A stretch of 60,395 bases of DNA from assembly GCA_947073545.1 (NCBI GenBank), contig CAMTMP010000027.1, positions 1-60,395 of the forward strand. The letters run 5' to 3'. The translations under genes and the position numbers were made by a program. Source of the stretch: an uncultured bacterium. Its GTDB lineage: Bacteria; Bacillota; Clostridia; Lachnospirales; Lachnospiraceae. The notes beneath the pieces were generated by a model. It was given only the letters and a program-made list of their open reading frames with translations. It had not been told where the DNA came from and did not search any database. Below, in pieces: positions 19,730 to 27,985 of this stretch (its first letter is position 1; each line of letters starts with the position of its first letter).

Positions 19730-20022
19730 ATGTCAAAGGTTCTATTTCTGGATATAGACGGTGTGCTCAATTCCAATTTCTGGAATGACAGCCATCAGAA
19801 AGAAGTCAGAAAAACAAAGAAGTTAGTCTGGTAAAAGCCGACGAGATTCTTTTATGGTTAAGTTTACATAACAATGTTACGAGATGGGTCGTTCTTGACG
19901 ATCTTGATTTGCATAATGACCAGATCAAACGGCATCAGGTGAAAACGGATCCGACGGCAGGCCTTACGCCTGAGGATGTAAAACAGGCTGTAAAAATTCT
20001 GACTGGTAATCTGAAATTGTGA
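19730..20022 (+). pseudogene. Remnant of a HAD-domain protein with internal deletion
   Basis: An ATG at 19730 with a good upstream AGAGGAAC opens MSKVLFLDIDGVLNSNFW, the motif I segment of HAD-domain proteins, but stops after 34 codons at 19834. In another frame, 19837-20022 encodes a matching C-terminal end (WVVLDDLDLHNDQ, GLTPEDVKQAVKIL). The middle of the family, roughly 80-100 residues including the lysine motif, is absent. This is read as one gene broken by an internal deletion that also shifted the frame. Confidence 0.75.
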
Positions 20023-20042
20023 ATGGGAGAAACCAAATAACT

Positions 20043-20717
20043 ATGAAAACAGTAATTTTTGATTTGGGTGGAACATTAATGCAGTATGTCGGAATGCCTT
20101 ATTCGTGGGTTGATTTCTACCATAAGGGATTTGACGCGATTATTCTGAGATACAATCTCAACATCTCACAAGAGGTTATCGAAAACTCAGTGCAGATGTT
20201 AAAGGAATTTAACCCGCGTATTAGTGGTCGGGAGATTGAGTATTCCGCAGAATATATTTTTACAAAAGTATTGGAACCGTGGCATATAGATATCGCAATC
20301 CAAAGCTGTATAGAAATTTTCTGGAGTGGATTACAGTTGAAGGCTGAAATATATCCAGAAACAACAAATATATTGCATACGCTTAAGGAAAGGGGCTATG
20401 CGATAGCCGCATTGACTGATTTGCCCAGCGCCATGCCCGATGAAATTTTTAAACGGGATATTTTAGAATTATTGGGTTATTTTGATTATTATGTCTCCTC
20501 TTCTGTTTCGGGGTATCGAAAGCCGAACTGCCGAGGATTACAAATGATTGCCGAAAAATTCACCATTCCAATCACGGAATTGATTTTTATTGGGGATGAA
20601 GAAAAGGATAGAAAAACAGCTTACAATGCTAATTGTAAATTTATCAAGGTACAGCACGCAAGAAAGGAAACGGATAGCATTAACAATTTGTATGAATTAT
20701 TAGAAGTATTGCGCTAA
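20043..20717 (+). CDS. HAD family hydrolase (subfamily IA-like)
   Basis: About 224 residues from the ATG at 20043; a GTG frame start lies eight codons earlier. HAD motifs are FDLGGTLM (motif I, with Gly replacing the second Asp as in many subfamily members), AALTDLPSA (motif II), YRKPN (motif III lysine) and IGDEEKDRKTA (motif IV). It is a small-molecule phosphatase candidate with unknown substrate. The sequence is AT-rich compared with the preceding 19 kb, which suggests acquired DNA. It follows the HAD pseudogene by 20 bp. Confidence 0.85.
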   Translation: MKTVIFDLGGTLMQYVGMPYSWVDFYHKGFDAIILRYNLNISQEVIENSVQMLKEFNPRISGREIEYSAEYIFTKVLEPWHIDIAIQSCIEIFWSGLQLKAEIYPETTNILHTLKERGYAIAALTDLPSAMPDEIFKRDILELLGYFDYYVSSSVSGYRKPNCRGLQMIAEKFTIPITELIFIGDEEKDRKTAYNANCKFIKVQHARKETDSINNLYELLEVLR

Positions 20718-20723
20718 TACCAT

Positions 20724-20760
20724 TTTACAATTTTGCACCCATTAGGGGCAAAATTGTAAA
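20724..20760. terminator. Long stem-loop between convergent genes
   Basis: TTTACAATTTTGC (20724-20736) pairs perfectly with GCAAAATTGTAAA (20748-20760), and the stem continues through CCC/GGG with one bulged A to an ATTA loop. A-rich and T-rich arms flank it, so it could work as a bidirectional terminator between the HAD gene and the leftward PIN operon. Confidence 0.7.
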
Positions 20761-20782
20761 CAGTATTGAAAACTCATGCTTT

Positions 20783-21007
20783 TTATACTTTTATTCCTTT
20801 TCCTTTATGAGGATGGCTTTTTGCATAAGCAGCCGCCTCGTCACTGACCTGTTCCAAAGTCATGCCATCAAAATACTCTCTCCGCCAAACTGTGTAATCA
20901 AAACTATCCCGCTTAATCATCGCAATAAAACGCTCTGCATCAACAATCCCCAATTTTTCCACCAGACATGCAAATCCCGTATCCATAAGCTCTACCGCAC
21001 TGTTCAT
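20783..21007 (-). CDS. Small partner protein of PIN-domain gene
   Basis: A 74-residue acidic/helical protein (MNSAVELMDTGFACLVEKLG, FDYTVWRREYFDGMTLEQV) that follows the PIN gene with a TGATG stop/start overlap. The close coupling and size suggest it is the antitoxin or accessory partner. I recall similar small proteins beside PIN genes in Clostridia, but no characterised family name can be given. There is no recognisable DNA-binding motif. Confidence 0.65.
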   Translation of the reverse strand: MNSAVELMDTGFACLVEKLGIVDAERFIAMIKRDSFDYTVWRREYFDGMTLEQVSDEAAAYAKSHPHKGKGIKV

Positions 21008-21450
21008 CAGTGAACCGCCTCCAATCTTCTGATAAATTCTCCCGGAGTTACCACCTGTATCTCCTCTGTTTGCAATTTAAGCAAACGGTCATCTGTTGTA
21101 ATAAAATAATTACTTCCGGCTAAAACTGCACAAGCAACGTGCAACGCATCTGCACTTTTGATACCTGTTTTCATAATACGCTCTGCAAATGTCTTTACTT
21201 CTGTTTCTTTGTTTATTCCTACATAGTATGATTCATTTGCATTCATAAAATCGGCTATTGCCTGTTTTTTGTGAGAAAATCTGTTTTTCCCATTTTCATA
21301 TTCTAACATATAGGAAGTTACCAGATCAATTTCACCATTCCTAACCAGCTCTTGAATGTGCAGTTTCGCTTCTGTTTCCAAATGTATTCTAATGTAGGTC
21401 TGATCATCATAGGGACGATTATAGCAGCAATTATCCATATATATCTTCAT
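21007..21450 (-). CDS. PIN-domain protein (putative toxin ribonuclease)
   Basis: A 147-residue PIN-fold protein. The acidic active-site residues are visible as Asp6 (MDNCCYNRP), the Glu in LEYENGKN, the Asp in KSADALHVA, and the Asp pair in FITTDDRLLK. PIN toxins cleave RNA using these residues with Mg2+ or Mn2+. The toxin-like gene comes first and the partner second, with a one-base overlap. This order is opposite to vapBC. The identification as a toxin is inferred from domain and context only. Confidence 0.8.
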   Translation of the reverse strand: MKIYMDNCCYNRPYDDQTYIRIHLETEAKLHIQELVRNGEIDLVTSYMLEYENGKNRFSHKKQAIADFMNANESYYVGINKETEVKTFAERIMKTGIKSADALHVACAVLAGSNYFITTDDRLLKLQTEEIQVVTPGEFIRRLEAVH

Positions 21451-21556
21451 AAACTCTCTATTCCCCTTTCATTATATTCAAAGTTTATCATATAATTTTG
21501 TTTTGGTAAAGGAAACGACCCTAATCACGCTATAAACCCCAAATGTGAGAAAATAT

Positions 21557-21602
21557 CAAAAAGGTGACACAAGTTGTCATCTTTTTTGTGTTATTCTATT
21601 AG
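21557..21602 (+). promoter_or_regulatory. Promoter with overlapping dyad for the UDG-like gene
   Basis: TTGTCA (21574-21579) and TATTAG (21597-21602) are exactly 17 bases apart, a good sigma-A promoter. The -35 overlaps the right arm of an inverted repeat, TGACA-CAAGT-TGTCA (21565-21579), that extends as AAAAAG on the left and CTTTTT on the right. The dyad could be an operator, or a terminator for upstream rightward transcription. Confidence 0.55.
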
Positions 21603-21630
21603 CAAACGAACCAAAAAGGAGCATGAAGAT

Positions 21631-22224
21631 ATGAATATAAAAGCGGCACTTGAAACAAAATTAAGTTCTAAGAGCGGCATCTGTTTAAACAATATTGAAA
21701 TCGATCCGCTCACGATCAAGGCAGTTATGATCAATGAAGTGGTCCCCTCCTCCCCCTCACTGGATTTTTACGGCGCCCCGGACGCCGACTATCTGAAAAC
21801 AACGATTCCGCTTTTCCAAGGGGCCGGAGCGAAAGTCACATCCATTCAGGACATACTACAGATGGGCATCTATATCACAAACGCTGTAAAAACGCCTAAG
21901 ACGGCATCTGCCATTGAGAAAAGCAGCATCGAAAACAGTCTGCCTTACCTGGAAGCAGAGCTTTCTTTATTCCCCAATGTAAAGGTGATTATGCTTATGG
22001 GTGATGTGGCAAAGAAGGCTTTTAACATGATTACAAAAAGGGCGTCAAAGAAAAATGCGGTTCCCGCCATTTCCACCTATAAACTGCGAAACAGCGAGAT
22101 TTATTATGAAGGAATCCGGGTCATGCCGTCATACATTATGACAGGTGGAAACATACTGATCGAGAAGTCAAAGGTGACAATGGCGACAGAAGATATCGCA
22201 ACGATGCTGAAGATCATCAGGTAA
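21631..22224 (+). CDS. Uracil-DNA-glycosylase-superfamily-like protein
   Basis: A 197-residue protein that reads like a divergent member of the family 4/5 UDG fold: an early beta segment (IKAVMINEVVPS), YITNAVKTPKT, VKVIMLMGDVAKKAF (compare the VIVLLG-A-A strand of the fold), and a C-terminal RVMPSYIMTGG where the active-site His motif (HPS) would be expected. The His is not seen, so glycosylase activity is doubtful. AAAGGAG lies ten bases upstream of the ATG at 21631, making that start better than the upstream frame beginning at 21574. Confidence 0.6.
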   Translation: MNIKAALETKLSSKSGICLNNIEIDPLTIKAVMINEVVPSSPSLDFYGAPDADYLKTTIPLFQGAGAKVTSIQDILQMGIYITNAVKTPKTASAIEKSSIENSLPYLEAELSLFPNVKVIMLMGDVAKKAFNMITKRASKKNAVPAISTYKLRNSEIYYEGIRVMPSYIMTGGNILIEKSKVTMATEDIATMLKIIR

Positions 22225-22242
22225 GTCCCGGAAAGCAATAGG

Positions 22243-22274
22243 AAAGCCCGGCCACACTACTGTCAGGCTTTTTC
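22243..22274 (+). terminator. Possible terminator of UDG-like gene
   Basis: AAAGCC (22243-22248) pairs with GGCTTT (22266-22271) with T residues following. It lies 19 bp past the stop codon, just before the convergent hipA-like gene ends. The stem is short. Confidence 0.45.
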
Positions 22275-22276
22275 TA

Positions 22277-23407
22277 TTAAAGATACTGTGCCAGCATGTC
22301 ATTGACGCATTCCCTGATCTCCTGCGCAATCTTTCCTGCCTGCGCCTTCCCGATACCGATTTGATCCGCCACCGCCAATATATCCTTCATAGCCGGGTTC
22401 ACCCCGTTTCCGTCTACGGTGGTCGCGTGCTCTCCGTTCAACGAACTGCTGTACGTGAGGTCATACGCGGGCGCAAGGCGGTAGCAGGCGTTTGGCTCGT
22501 CATATAAATAAGAAAAGTTCTTGGAATGGTCGTCCCTGTTGTGTGCAAATACATTGAAGCACATAAGTCGAAAAAGTCGCAGCACTTCCGAAAAATCTTT
22601 TGTAATCTCCAACGTCAGTTTCATCAAAAGATGATAATCCAAATTGGGAATGCGATGAGAAGTCTCCAACATGGCACTGACTGATATCATATGGACTTTA
22701 CCCTCCTGCTCGTCAGCACTCTTTCCGCGGTCGAAACGCTTTGTACCGAAATAACCGGCGCATCTACCGGATGGAAACAACCTTGTCTCACCCATTTCAA
22801 TACCACACTCCCTCGCACATAGAGAGTATTCGTACTCCTGTTTGCCAATATCCTTCGGATCATCGCAGGAAGGAAACTTGATGATCCACTCTTCCCCGTC
22901 TATTTCCGTCAGAATTTTTGGACGCGCTCCCCCAGAAGACCCGCCCAGCCGAAACAGCTGATCCAAATCCTCTGTATATTCTGTCTTAAGCAGCTTCTCG
23001 CATGCTCCGGCAATCTGATCCAGCTCCACCACACAAACGCCTTCATTCAAGTGAATCGCCGGCCGATAAGAAAGCGCGCCCATCCCGGAATCCCCCACAA
23101 TGGCAAGCCGATTAAGCGTGCCGACTACCACAGGTTCCATCCTGTTTTTTAACATCAGTCTGTCCACCAGAAACCTTCCCCACCCGTCGGGAAGGCTGTC
23201 TGCAAACACCCCGAACAGACCATCAAAAGGATCTATGCGCGGAACAAAAACCTTCTTTTCCAGCGGCAGGGAAAAAGGACTGATGGGAAAACCGGTTTCC
23301 AGCCACTCCTGCTCATATGCAAAAGCTGCCAGATGCTTTTGATACAATGCCAACCTGCCGACTTTCCTTTCATGGTAAAACACATCCAAATGTTCAATTC
23401 TATCCAT
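22277..23407 (-). CDS. hipA: HipA-like Ser/Thr kinase toxin
   Basis: A 376-residue HipA-type kinase. The N-terminal subdomain carries FGVFADSLPDGWGR. The kinase part carries GGSSGGARPK (the phosphate-binding segment), EEWIIKFPS with the ATP lysine, and the catalytic NVFAHNRDDHSKNFS followed by LAPAYDLTYSS. In E. coli HipA phosphorylates GltX; the target here is unknown. The N-terminal couple domain is included in the same protein, unlike split HipST systems. It starts inside the last codons of the HipB-like gene (8-base overlap), giving a classical hipBA layout. Confidence 0.9.
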   Translation of the reverse strand: MDRIEHLDVFYHERKVGRLALYQKHLAAFAYEQEWLETGFPISPFSLPLEKKVFVPRIDPFDGLFGVFADSLPDGWGRFLVDRLMLKNRMEPVVVGTLNRLAIVGDSGMGALSYRPAIHLNEGVCVVELDQIAGACEKLLKTEYTEDLDQLFRLGGSSGGARPKILTEIDGEEWIIKFPSCDDPKDIGKQEYEYSLCARECGIEMGETRLFPSGRCAGYFGTKRFDRGKSADEQEGKVHMISVSAMLETSHRIPNLDYHLLMKLTLEITKDFSEVLRLFRLMCFNVFAHNRDDHSKNFSYLYDEPNACYRLAPAYDLTYSSSLNGEHATTVDGNGVNPAMKDILAVADQIGIGKAQAGKIAQEIRECVNDMLAQYL

Positions 23408-23681
23408 GCAGTATCTCCTCTATCGACAACGGCGGCACCTCCTCAAACAGATGCTCCAACTCACCGTCCAGTCCAAGTGCATATGCAATTTTAATCAGGG
23501 AGAGAAAGGAAATTTCGCCGCTTTGCTCAAACCGTTTCACAGAACCCAGACTTACTCCCGATAACTCACTCAGTTTTTTCTGTGAGATCTTCCGCTTTCT
23601 GCGGATTGTGCGCAAACGCCCCGCGATCATCTCCTGTATCTCTCCCGGTGTTTTTGAAAGAAAGGGAAATGTCATATTCAT
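23400..23681 (-). CDS. hipB: HipB-like XRE family antitoxin
   Basis: About 93 residues from the ATG at 23681. A helix-turn-helix lies at AGRLRTIRRKRKISQKKLSE and SGVSLGSVKRFEQSGE. It should bind HipA and repress the operon. A TTG-initiated frame to 23717 runs through the operator palindrome and is less likely. No strong Shine-Dalgarno sequence precedes the ATG; the operator is only a few bases upstream, so the leader would be very short. Confidence 0.85.
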   Translation of the reverse strand: MNMTFPFLSKTPGEIQEMIAGRLRTIRRKRKISQKKLSELSGVSLGSVKRFEQSGEISFLSLIKIAYALGLDGELEHLFEEVPPLSIEEILHG

Positions 23682-23682
23682 A

Positions 23683-23735
23683 GATAATATATTATCCCAA
23701 ATTATGCAAAAACGCAAGTTTGAGCTAATATATTA
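23683..23735. promoter_or_regulatory. Paired palindromic operators of hipBA-like operon
   Basis: GATAATATATTATC (23683-23696) is a perfect 14-bp palindrome. Its 10-bp core TAATATATTA recurs at 23726-23735. The two centres are 41 bp apart, about four helical turns, which would place two HipB dimers on one DNA face. The left site also contains a -10-like GATAAT on the minus strand. Confidence 0.65.
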
Positions 23736-23739
23736 TTCC

Positions 23740-25764
23740 TTACTTCACAAAGTGAACCACATTCTCCTTCTTCGCCAACAGCTTCCCCGGCGCCTTCGGA
23801 TATCCCAGCGCTACCGCTGCCCACACGATATGCTGTTCCGGCACCTGATAACCATGAAGCAGCTCTCTGATCTCCGGCTCATCGCTCAGTGTCATAAGCG
23901 GATTCAGCCAAACTGACCCGATCCCGTAGGACTGCGCCGCCAGCATCATATTCTCTACCGCGCAGGAAACGTCCTGTATCCCGTCCTTATTCCTGCGGTC
24001 ATTGGAAACCAGCACCAGCACCTTAGGATTTTCAAACCCGTAAAAATGCACCTTATTCTCCATTGCTTTCACCTTGATAATCTCTTTTAGCTGCTCGATC
24101 TTTTTCTTCGACTTCAAGACCGTAAATCTCCAAGTCTGCATATTGTGCCCTGACGGTGCATAGTATCCCGTTTTTAAAATCATGTCCAGAATCCTGTCAT
24201 CAATTGGCTGCTCCGTAAAGCTCCGCACACTCCTTCTCGCCAGAAGGTTACAGATCACCGGATTCATCAAATCCACACTGCCGCGCTCCCCATACATCCT
24301 ATGCAATGCTTTCCTGTCCAGCTTCTTCATCTGGTTCCTTGGCAGCTCATCCACCTGTATAAATTCTTGCGGCAGCTTATATTTTTCCATGCGCTCCGCC
24401 AGATATTTCAGCAGTGCGCCCTCCTCGACCATTCCGTTTTCTGACACCACATAAAGTACAGGTACTTGTCCCACTATGCCTTCCGGGTCATCCACACCGA
24501 TACAGGCACATTCCCTGATCCCATCATATTCCTGCGCAGTATTCTCTACCTCTATGGGCGAAACCTTCTCTCCTCCCACATTGATGATATCGTCTGCTCT
24601 TCCCAGCATAAAGATAAAGCCGTCATCATCCACATAGATCAGGTCATTGGTATACAGCCAGTCATCGCGGATTGTCTCTGCCGTCAGCTCCGGTGCCTCC
24701 CAGTATCCTTCCATCCGCATTTTCCCGCAAAGCAGCATCCTCCCGGCAGTGTCTATATCCCGCGCAGCCACCTCGTTCCCGTCCGGGTCTACCGCTTTTA
24801 CCTCTATCCCCTCCAGCGGCCTCCCGATGGAAGCCAGTTTGTCCGGATGGTTTGTGATGTCCAGAAAAACAGCGCCGCCCGTCTCCGTTGAGCCCCATGT
24901 GTTAAACAGCCGTGTATCCGGTAAAAGTGCCAGCAGTTTTTTCTTCATATCCACGCTCACAGATCCCGCCGAAAACTCGATATAACGGAGCCGTCCTATG
25001 ATCCCCGCAAACCGCTCCTGCGTCTGCCTGTAGACCACCTCCATGGACGCCGGAACAGAGACCATCGCCGTACATCTGTGCTGCTCTATATTTGTCTCTA
25101 TCTCCTTCGCAAACGTAAATCCATTCTGTAATACAACGGTCGCGCCCAAGTACAGGATTGAACGCAGCACGCGCATCCCAAAAGAGTGGTTAAGCGGCAG
25201 CGGATTCAGGACGATATCATCCTCCCGCATCCCAATCCCCCTGCATGTGTTCAGCATGTTGGCATAGATACAGCGGTAACTGAGCATGGCCCCTTTCGGT
25301 TTCCCCGTAGTGCCCGTGGTAAAAAGCAGCTCGCACAAATCCCCTTCTTCCGGCGCTGTATAAGCAGTTTCCTTCTGTTTGACCGCGCCCTCTTCATAAA
25401 GGTGTTTCAGAGAAGCCGTCTTTATCTGCTCGGGCAGTTTCTTCCCATCCGCCAGAAAGACATCCGGCTGTGTCATCTCCCATATATCGCAGATATTCTC
25501 CGGTTTCGCATACTTATCTATAGCAACCGTAATGGCCCCGGTGTACTGCACCGCCAGAAGCCCTGCGATATATTCCGGCTTGGAAACGGCATTTACCATT
25601 ACCCTGTGCCCTTTTTCAACGCCCATGCCCCGGAGAACGGCGGCCATCCCCATAACCCGTTCTTTCAGTTCTCCATATGTCACCGTTACATTCTTAAAGC
25701 AGACAGCGGTCTTCTCTGCCTGAGATTCTCCATATGCCAGTACTTTTCCAACTAACGTTTCCAT
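23740..25764 (-). CDS. AMP-dependent acyl/aminoacyl ligase fused to a nitroreductase domain
   Basis: A 674-residue two-domain enzyme. Residues 1 to about 490 are an adenylating ligase: P-loop LFTTGTTGKPKGAM (148-160), NTWGSTETGG, GRADDIINVGGEKVSP, and the C-terminal lysine region RNQMKKLDRK. Residues 501-674 are a flavin nitroreductase-like domain (ARRSVRSFTEQP, YYAPSGHNMQTWRF, GIGSVWLNP). The following genes on this strand order (upstream) are a carrier protein, an MBOAT and an SGNH protein, which gives a DltA/DltC/DltB/DltD-like set. The ligase probably loads an acyl or aminoacyl group onto the carrier, and the flavin domain could oxidise or reduce it there. That second role is inference. 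Confidence 0.85.
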   Translation of the reverse strand: METLVGKVLAYGESQAEKTAVCFKNVTVTYGELKERVMGMAAVLRGMGVEKGHRVMVNAVSKPEYIAGLLAVQYTGAITVAIDKYAKPENICDIWEMTQPDVFLADGKKLPEQIKTASLKHLYEEGAVKQKETAYTAPEEGDLCELLFTTGTTGKPKGAMLSYRCIYANMLNTCRGIGMREDDIVLNPLPLNHSFGMRVLRSILYLGATVVLQNGFTFAKEIETNIEQHRCTAMVSVPASMEVVYRQTQERFAGIIGRLRYIEFSAGSVSVDMKKKLLALLPDTRLFNTWGSTETGGAVFLDITNHPDKLASIGRPLEGIEVKAVDPDGNEVAARDIDTAGRMLLCGKMRMEGYWEAPELTAETIRDDWLYTNDLIYVDDDGFIFMLGRADDIINVGGEKVSPIEVENTAQEYDGIRECACIGVDDPEGIVGQVPVLYVVSENGMVEEGALLKYLAERMEKYKLPQEFIQVDELPRNQMKKLDRKALHRMYGERGSVDLMNPVICNLLARRSVRSFTEQPIDDRILDMILKTGYYAPSGHNMQTWRFTVLKSKKKIEQLKEIIKVKAMENKVHFYGFENPKVLVLVSNDRRNKDGIQDVSCAVENMMLAAQSYGIGSVWLNPLMTLSDEPEIRELLHGYQVPEQHIVWAAVALGYPKAPGKLLAKKENVVHFVK

Positions 25765-25793
25765 TCTTAGTCTCCATTCATCAGCATCTCCGG

Positions 25794-26021
25794 CTACGCC
25801 CGCAGCCGTTCCACCATCGCCGCCATCGCGTCAATGGAGTTGAAGTTTTCCGGTACAATTTCCTCATAAGGAATATCAATACCGTACTCCATGCTGAGTG
25901 TCCCGATCAGGGACACAATGGTCAGAGAGTCCAGAACGCCATCATCCACCAGCTCGTCAGATGCCGTGAAATCAATCTCCGGATTCTCCGTTGATAATAA
26001 CCGTAATAATTCGTCTCTCAT
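25794..26021 (-). CDS. Acyl carrier protein (DltC-like)
   Basis: A 75-residue four-helix carrier protein. The phosphopantetheine attachment Ser32 is in GVLDSLTIVSL, and the surrounding acidic helix II is typical. The start at 26021 (MRDELLRLLS) is chosen because GAGGAG lies nine bases upstream; the frame also opens at a GTG at 26045. It is 29 bp upstream of the ligase-nitroreductase gene and 100 bp downstream of the MBOAT gene, as expected for a Dlt-like shuttle. Confidence 0.85.
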   Translation of the reverse strand: MRDELLRLLSTENPEIDFTASDELVDDGVLDSLTIVSLIGTLSMEYGIDIPYEEIVPENFNSIDAMAAMVERLRA

Positions 26022-26145
26022 GTTTCTAATCTCCTCTCTTTTCACTGTCCAACAACTCTATATCTGCCGCAAACTGCCATACCACTTGCGCAAGCCTGTC
26101 CGTCTGGCTCTCCTGTCTTTATAGTTACTGTCCGATATTTACAGG

Positions 26146-27720
26146 TCAAAAATTCCCATAAATAAAATCACTGGCATTGTACCCCGGCCCGTACATCCCG
26201 AATATCACAATAGCAAAAAGAGCCCCGTAATAAATCAGCCAGCGCAGTACAATATTCCTGCGTGCAACTGCTTCCCTGACAGATCCCTTTTCCTGAAAGA
26301 TACTGATCCGGTGCACCAGCAGTAACCCAATGACCACTACACACCAGTCCTTATAGTCAAGCCCCATGCCGTACAGCGTCCCATCCCAGAAAATCCACGG
26401 GTTGAAGCTGCCAAACATCTGTTTTACCGCTGTCCATGTATCCGCCAGCGTCCCCGGCGCCGTAATCAGCCTGCCCCCTGCAAATACAAAGAATGTCCTT
26501 ACCATCTGAAAACGCCGATACGTCCTTGTAGTCATATCAATATGCAGCTTTTCCCCTAATTTCCGATACTGCGCTGCAAAAACCGTTGCGCAGATAATAA
26601 TTGTGCCGTAATACACACCCCACGCAACGTAATTCCACCCCGTGCCATGCCAGATTCCTGTCAGGAGCCATACAATCACCAAAGGAATGACCGTATTTAC
26701 CACCTTAGCTGCTTCTTTTCCGAATTTATTTCTAATCTTTGTAATCAGTTTAATCAGCCATTTGGAAACGGCAACAGGCATGTATACATAGTCTTTAAAC
26801 CATGTCCCCAGCGTAATATGCCACCTGCGCCAGAACTCCGCCGTGCTGGTGGAGAAAAAAGGATGGTCAAAGTTGCGGTCCAGGGTAACTCCAAAAATCT
26901 GCGACGCACCCCTTACAATATCCATACAGCCCGAAAAATCCATATACAACTGAAAAGCCGATGCCAGCACAGCGATCAAAATCACCAGCCCCTCATAGGA
27001 CTGCAGATTCCCAAACACCCGTGAAGTATACAGCGCAAGCCTGTCCGCCAGGATCATCTTTTTTGCATACCCGTATAGCATAAGCTGTATCCCAAAACAT
27101 ATCTGCTTATAGTCAAACGGATGCTCTATAAACAATTCCTTTTCCAGGCGATTATAACGCGCAATCGGCCCTTGCACGATCTGGGGAAAGTACAACACAC
27201 ACAATGCAAACTTGAAATAATTGTCGACATGCTTCCCTTTCTTCCAGTAGACATCCAGAAGATATCCCACAGAGGAAAACGTGTAATAAGATATGCCAAG
27301 AGGTACAATCACATCCCAGGAAATGTAAAACGAAAAGATCTGCCACAAAGCATCCGCCAGCATTTCCCCAAACTTGCAGTAAGCTAACATCCCTACTATC
27401 AGACAGAGCGTTGGAACTAAAATAAAGTTCCGGCATTTCCGTTTGTATTTCGCTAACAGCGCTGCCTTCTCTTTACCGCCTGCTTCCTGCCCCGCGATCT
27501 CCCCTTCCGCTTTCCTGTACTGCAGGGCCATCGCCCCGGAAGCCAGCCAGACCACCAGGGAAGTCGCTATGACAATCAGGAATTTATCATAGCCGGCATG
27601 CAGGTAAAACACCATGCCGGCTATGAGCAGTACGCACCAGCGGATGCGTTTGGGGAATATGTAATAACACAGTGCCGTAATGATAAAGAAGCTGATAAAA
27701 ATAATAGATAGATAAGTCAT
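26146..27720 (-). CDS. MBOAT family acyltransferase (DltB/AlgI-like)
   Basis: A 524-residue polytopic membrane protein with about 11-12 hydrophobic segments. MBOAT landmarks are SYYTFSSVGYLLDVYW, DFSGCMDIVRG, FWRRWHITLGTWFKDYVYMP, and the active-site histidine in LTGIWHGTGWNYVAWG. Family members move acyl groups across or at the membrane onto surface polymers. In this operon the donor would be the carrier protein and the acceptor a glycan or the product of the SGNH gene's pathway. Confidence 0.93.
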   Translation of the reverse strand: MTYLSIIFISFFIITALCYYIFPKRIRWCVLLIAGMVFYLHAGYDKFLIVIATSLVVWLASGAMALQYRKAEGEIAGQEAGGKEKAALLAKYKRKCRNFILVPTLCLIVGMLAYCKFGEMLADALWQIFSFYISWDVIVPLGISYYTFSSVGYLLDVYWKKGKHVDNYFKFALCVLYFPQIVQGPIARYNRLEKELFIEHPFDYKQICFGIQLMLYGYAKKMILADRLALYTSRVFGNLQSYEGLVILIAVLASAFQLYMDFSGCMDIVRGASQIFGVTLDRNFDHPFFSTSTAEFWRRWHITLGTWFKDYVYMPVAVSKWLIKLITKIRNKFGKEAAKVVNTVIPLVIVWLLTGIWHGTGWNYVAWGVYYGTIIICATVFAAQYRKLGEKLHIDMTTRTYRRFQMVRTFFVFAGGRLITAPGTLADTWTAVKQMFGSFNPWIFWDGTLYGMGLDYKDWCVVVIGLLLVHRISIFQEKGSVREAVARRNIVLRWLIYYGALFAIVIFGMYGPGYNASDFIYGNF

Positions 27721-27985
27721 TAAAACGCTCCTCCGCTTTTGTAATGTATTTCCCCGACAATTGGGGAAAGTGCATGTTCAGTTAACCACCTATAAAAAAG
27801 AACGAAATGCAGTAGTTGAAAAAACTGCTGCCGGGATATAGGATATCAGTATAGAAGCATTTGATATCCAGATCGTTAAGAACTTTACACAAATTACTTA
27901 CAACAACTAACAAATGCCAATTTCACCTCGAAAGGAGCGTCTTAAGAATCTCCTGCGGCAGAATGATATTTCCTTTGAGTAGTAG
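27721..27985. other. Intergenic gap in Dlt-like cassette
   Basis: No gene was recognised in these 265 bases. The stretch is AT-rich and shows no strong hairpin. It could hold an internal promoter for the leftward MBOAT, carrier and ligase genes, but no convincing -35/-10 pair was found. Confidence 0.4.
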
